Shown here: in pieces, positions 14,996 to 17,591 of the stretch | Numbering within the stretch: the stretch's first letter is position 1 | Layout: each line of letters starts with the position of its first letter | Position numbers and translations under genes: made by a program | NCBI GenBank assembly: GCA_964645775.1 | Contig: CAZYBU010000053.1 | Span: 1-17,591 of the forward strand | Length of the DNA: 17,591 nt | Source: CAZYBU01 sp964645775 | GTDB lineage: Bacteria > Spirochaetota > UBA4802 > UBA5550 | Direction of reading: 5' to 3' | The notes under the pieces: generated by a model | What the model was told of the DNA's origin: nothing | Seen by the model: the letters and a program-made list of their open reading frames with translations, nothing else | The model's database searches: none

Positions 14996-16537
14996 ATGAA
15001 AGACGTTGCCCGAATTCTGATCGTACTACTGGCCCTCTCCTTCGCCGTAATGGTCCCCCTCTCCTTTATCTACGGCGATTTCCTGGCCCGTAACCTGACC
15101 TCGGCATTAAACCTGCATGTGGACGAACGGTTCACGGGAGGGAAGGTCCGGGCCCGGTTCCTGGATACCGTGGGAGACGACCACGGTGAGGGTGGCCTTG
15201 TCTATCCCGGGCACAGGGGATATTCCCACGAGGGAGTACTCGACCTGGTGCGTTATACTGTTTACGAACCGATAACGGACGCTCCCTGGAGCAGCGAAAA
15301 GGACTTCTGGCAGCTTGCCCTTACCTTCGCTGAGATGAAGAATTCCCTGGATACGGTTATGCCCTTTTCCCATCCCGTTGTCCTTATCTATATCGATATT
15401 AATGGTAAGGAATCCGGGTCCTCACGAACCTTTGTTCCCAGGGCGGAACTGGTGGAGTTTGACCGGGAGCATCCCTGGGACATTTTTATCCGTCTTGATG
15501 GCTACAGCGAGAAGGCCTCGATGTACAACCCGGAAAGGAGGGAGCCGGTCTCCCTGCCTGTATTCGTTGTGGAAGAGTCAAATACCATTTATCTTCGTCT
15601 TCCCCTGTCGGAAGGGAACCTGAAAAGTCTCCTGGACGGCCGAGACACCTTCCATTATGTTATGGTCGGGGCCTGTGACCCGCTCTCTCAGGGAAGGATC
15701 ATGAGGGTGCAGGATACCGCCACCCGACATACAGGCGGCGGCGCTCTCTCTTCCATGACACCGAGAATATACGATTACCTGGCTCCCCGGGGCGTGTCCC
15801 AGGAGAGTCTTCTTTCCTCCTATGATGAATCCGACTTTACCTACGCGACACTCCGTCCTGTTTCCGTTAACGAAGGTGCAATGAAAAGGGAAGACCCCAT
15901 AGGGCAGGATGAGATTGCCCGACTGGAACAGGATGTCGCCGGGCAAAGTAAACGGAATCTGGAGGAAAAACGGAAAGCCCTCGCGAAGCTGGAGGCAGAA
16001 GGAAAATCCGGAACGGAACGGGCCGTGGCTCTCTTCCACGCGGAGAAGTATGCGGAGGCGGAGAAGGAGTTCGACCGTATCCTTTCAGAAACGCCTGATC
16101 ATCCCCTTGCCCTGGCCTACAAGGGGTCACTCTTAGCCCTCCGGGGAGGGGAGTCAGAATCGGTCGCTGAATCGATACGGCTGGTCAACCGGGCCTTTGA
16201 GTACCTGGACCGTGCCGTTTCCAGGGCTGATACCCGTAACGAGAAAATCACGGCCCGAATGAACCGCGGTTCCGTTTCCCTCTCCGTACCGGAACAGGTG
16301 TTCAGCAAGAGCATGACCGGCGCCCGGGACTTCGAGGAAGCGGCGAAGATGATGGCTGAATCGAATCCGGAACGCATGGATATTGCCGACGCCTATTGCA
16401 GGGCGGCCCTCTGCTACGAACGGGCCGGAATGAAGGATAAAGCGGAGATTATGCTTCTTCACGCGAAAAATTACCCCCTCTCCGGTTACGCGAAGCTGGT
16501 GCTGGTAAAACATGGGATGAACCCTTCAATGGAATAA
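14996..16537 (+). CDS. Anchored periplasmic protein: glucodextranase-C/DOMON-like domain plus TPR
   Basis: A 513-aa protein with an N-terminal signal anchor (helix about 6-26 after KDVAR), so the body faces the periplasm. Residues about 57-290 match the C-terminal binding module known from glucodextranase and related DOMON-like domains. The signs are DxxGDDHGxG-type opening (GDDHGEG, 60-66), YPGHRGYSHEGVLDL (70-84), a strand-rich core, and a closing segment PRIYDYLAPRGVSQESLLS (256-274). DOMON-related domains bind sugars or haem; which applies here is not evident, and no haem CxxCH is present. A charged helix (304-338) leads into TPR-like repeats (about 340-510, for example ALFHAEKYAEAEKEFDRIL, 345-363). 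The only cysteine is C227. The gene starts 1 nt after the polyferredoxin stop, with GGGAGG 5 nt upstream. It is last in the operon and a likely periplasmic partner of the redox proteins. Confidence 0.75.
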   Translation: MKDVARILIVLLALSFAVMVPLSFIYGDFLARNLTSALNLHVDERFTGGKVRARFLDTVGDDHGEGGLVYPGHRGYSHEGVLDLVRYTVYEPITDAPWSSEKDFWQLALTFAEMKNSLDTVMPFSHPVVLIYIDINGKESGSSRTFVPRAELVEFDREHPWDIFIRLDGYSEKASMYNPERREPVSLPVFVVEESNTIYLRLPLSEGNLKSLLDGRDTFHYVMVGACDPLSQGRIMRVQDTATRHTGGGALSSMTPRIYDYLAPRGVSQESLLSSYDESDFTYATLRPVSVNEGAMKREDPIGQDEIARLEQDVAGQSKRNLEEKRKALAKLEAEGKSGTERAVALFHAEKYAEAEKEFDRILSETPDHPLALAYKGSLLALRGGESESVAESIRLVNRAFEYLDRAVSRADTRNEKITARMNRGSVSLSVPEQVFSKSMTGARDFEEAAKMMAESNPERMDIADAYCRAALCYERAGMKDKAEIMLLHAKNYPLSGYAKLVLVKHGMNPSME

Positions 16538-16587
16538 TCAAGTTTCACGCTTGCTTTTCAGGTTAAACCTCTGTAGAAGGTATATAC

Positions 16588-16592
16588 GGAGG
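16588..16592 (+). promoter_or_regulatory. Ribosome site choosing ATG 16598 over GTG 16592
   Basis: GGAGG at 16588-16592 stands 5 nt before ATG 16598. The in-frame GTG at 16592 overlaps this site and so cannot be the start it serves. Confidence 0.75.
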
Positions 16593-16597
16593 TGGTT

Positions 16598-17386
16598 ATG
16601 ATCATACAGGGTAAATCATTAATACACGCGGTCCTTGTTCTGGCGGGGTTCACCTTTATGCTGACCGTGAACATCCTGGCAAACGCCCTGCCCATTAACG
16701 GCGTGACCACCGGATCGGTCTCAAAGGTATTGCCGAACCTCTTCACGCCGGCCGGTTTTACCTTCTCTATCTGGTTCGTCATCTACGTGCTGCTGGCCCT
16801 TTTCACCATCTGGAGCCTCAGGACCGCCCTCACGGGAAGCGAAGAGAGCAGGGAGCTCCTTCCGAAGCTGGCGCCCCTCTTCTTTCTCTCCAGTATGGCC
16901 AACGGGGCATGGGTCCTGGCATGGCACCATATGGAGATCGGCCTCTCCCTTGTTATCATGATCATAATCCTGGCATCCCTGATCGGCATCTATCTCCGCG
17001 CCCGCCTGGGACTGGTCCGGTACACCGGGTGGAACTACTGGGGCATGAGGATACCTGTCAGCGTCTACCTGGGATGGATATCCGTGGCTACTATAGCGAA
17101 CGTGACCACCTTCCTGGTCTTTATCGGCTGGAGGGGAGGTCCCGTTCCTGAGCCGATCTGGGCCGCCCTCATGGCGGGCGCGGCCGTGATACTCGGTGTT
17201 CTCATGCTTGTCCGCAGGAATGACATCGCCTTTACCCTGGTAGTCATCTGGGCCCTCTACGGTATCATGATGAAACGTCTTTCCCTCGATTCTCAAACGA
17301 CCGTGGCAGTTATCATCGTCTCCGGCGGCGGGATGATCATCCTGGCTATGGCGATTTCCCTCCGTTTTATTCTTGGAAGAAGGTGA
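16598..17386 (+). CDS. TspO/MBR-related tryptophan-rich membrane protein
   Basis: A 262-aa protein that is almost all membrane helix (about 9-31, 49-72, 92-110, 114-134, 152-176, 187-206, 209-226, 235-257). Its core follows TspO. LFTPAGFTFSIWFVIY (49-64) corresponds to the TspO FxPPGWVFxPVWTxLY segment, ANGAWVLAW (101-109) to the N-x2-W helix, and RIPVSVYLGWISVATIAN (151-168) to the LxPYLxWxSxATxLN helix. Classic TspO has five helices and about 160 residues, so this belongs to the longer tryptophan-rich sensory protein relatives with about three extra helices. TspO binds porphyrins and sterols; ligand binding in the long family is not established. It is 60 nt from the redox operon, with no terminator between, and ends at its own terminator, so it may be a sixth operon gene or separate. 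Confidence 0.82.
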   Translation: MIIQGKSLIHAVLVLAGFTFMLTVNILANALPINGVTTGSVSKVLPNLFTPAGFTFSIWFVIYVLLALFTIWSLRTALTGSEESRELLPKLAPLFFLSSMANGAWVLAWHHMEIGLSLVIMIIILASLIGIYLRARLGLVRYTGWNYWGMRIPVSVYLGWISVATIANVTTFLVFIGWRGGPVPEPIWAALMAGAAVILGVLMLVRRNDIAFTLVVIWALYGIMMKRLSLDSQTTVAVIIVSGGGMIILAMAISLRFILGRR

Positions 17387-17391
17387 GGGTG

Positions 17392-17410
17392 TCCCCTGCG
17401 GGGATTTTTT
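17392..17410 (+). terminator. Intrinsic terminator after the TspO-related gene
   Basis: A 5-bp stem TCCCC/GGGGA with a 3-nt TGC loop is followed by six Ts (17405-17410). It lies 5 nt after the stop and is the first clear plus-strand terminator after polA, so a polA-to-TspO read-through transcript is not excluded. Confidence 0.8.
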
Positions 17411-17429
17411 GTTCTCATTATAACTTTTT

Positions 17430-17538
17430 TTATGAGATCTTGCTCTCCAGGTATCCTTATTGTACTTTCTTTGCTTGTCCAAAGGTATTTTTCTACGAGA
17501 GCTTGTTCTCCGGGAACGTTCTGTTCTTTTTGCTCTCC
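17430..17538. repeat. Degenerate short repeats in a T-rich tail
   Basis: TTGCTCTCC occurs at 17440-17448 and 17530-17538, with a one-mismatch copy (TTGTTCTCC) at 17503-17511. The first and the mismatched copy extend to 21 bp with 17 matches (17431-17451 and 17494-17514), 63 bp apart, each able to form a GAGA/TCTC mini-hairpin and each preceded by a T-run. Too few and too diverged copies are visible to name a repeat family. Confidence 0.35.
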
Positions 17539-17591
17539 TGAATTCCGACTTCGTCGAGATTACTTTTTCCTTTGACTTTTGCTTTCATGTA
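17493..17591 (-). CDS. Possible C-terminal end of a minus-strand gene entering from the right
   Basis: One minus-strand frame is open from the window edge to TAG at 17495-17493. It contains an ATG at 17588 (31 codons from there), and the residues are very basic and polar, with many Lys, Ser and Asn. It could be the tail of a gene that begins outside, or chance in a low-complexity tract. No ribosome site can be judged, and the composition is unlike the genes in this window. Confidence 0.2.
   Translation of the reverse strand, partial: YMKAKVKGKSNLDEVGIQESKKNRTFPENKLS

Noticed and set aside
16721..17482. 253-codon minus-strand frame opposite the TspO-related gene
   Set aside because: It is extremely polar and low-complexity, as expected when a hydrophobic gene is read backwards.

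Overview
The window looks like chromosomal DNA from a free-living, moderately GC-rich diderm bacterium. I favour Spirochaetota, but only as an inference. The reasons are multi-PAS kinases of the HisKA_2 type with an N-terminal receiver, a 7TM-GAF-SpoIIE phosphatase, membrane-tethered LuxR regulators, and an outer-membrane barrel with periplasmic TPR proteins. No rRNA, tRNA, transposase, integrase or CRISPR array is visible.

Layout. (1) 1-3483: the 3' end of a membrane sensor histidine kinase (+) converges on a REC-PAS4-HisKA_2-HATPase kinase (-). (2) 3484-4953: an intergenic stretch with a possible two-helix membrane gene remnant; a stand-alone crotonase-fold enzyme with the complete dienoyl-CoA isomerase triad; and, on the minus strand, a complete miniature transcription unit (sigma-70-like promoter, strong Shine-Dalgarno, 34-codon GTG-start gene, intrinsic terminator). 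(3) 4954-7164: a 736-aa 7TM-GAF-PP2C/SpoIIE phosphatase (-). (4) 7165-7347: a divergent control region with two palindromes lying over the predicted promoters. (5) 7348-10965: polA (DNA polymerase I, all three activities intact), followed 12 nt later by a membrane-bound LuxR-type regulator. (6) 10966-16537: a structured 5' leader and then five tightly packed genes: a one-POTRA outer-membrane barrel, a small periplasmic TPR-like protein, a DsbD/SafE-like cysteine membrane protein, a membrane polyferredoxin, and an anchored periplasmic protein with a glucodextranase-C/DOMON-like domain plus TPR. (7) 16598-17386: a TspO-related eight-helix membrane protein with its own terminator, then a T-rich tail with small repeats up to the window edge.

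How the genes may work together. Genes 1-10965 are mostly signalling (two kinases, one phosphatase, one transcription factor) mixed with housekeeping (polA, a fatty-acid enzyme). The five-gene cluster reads as one envelope redox module. Electrons or thiol reducing power would pass through the polyferredoxin and the SafE-like protein to periplasmic TPR/DOMON-like partners, with a dedicated outer-membrane barrel. Its substrate cannot be read from the sequence. The leader RNA, with two mutually exclusive folds and a potential anti-Shine-Dalgarno, suggests that expression of the cluster is controlled at the RNA level. The cluster with its leader and the autonomous 34-aa gene are the two strongest candidates for undescribed biology here.
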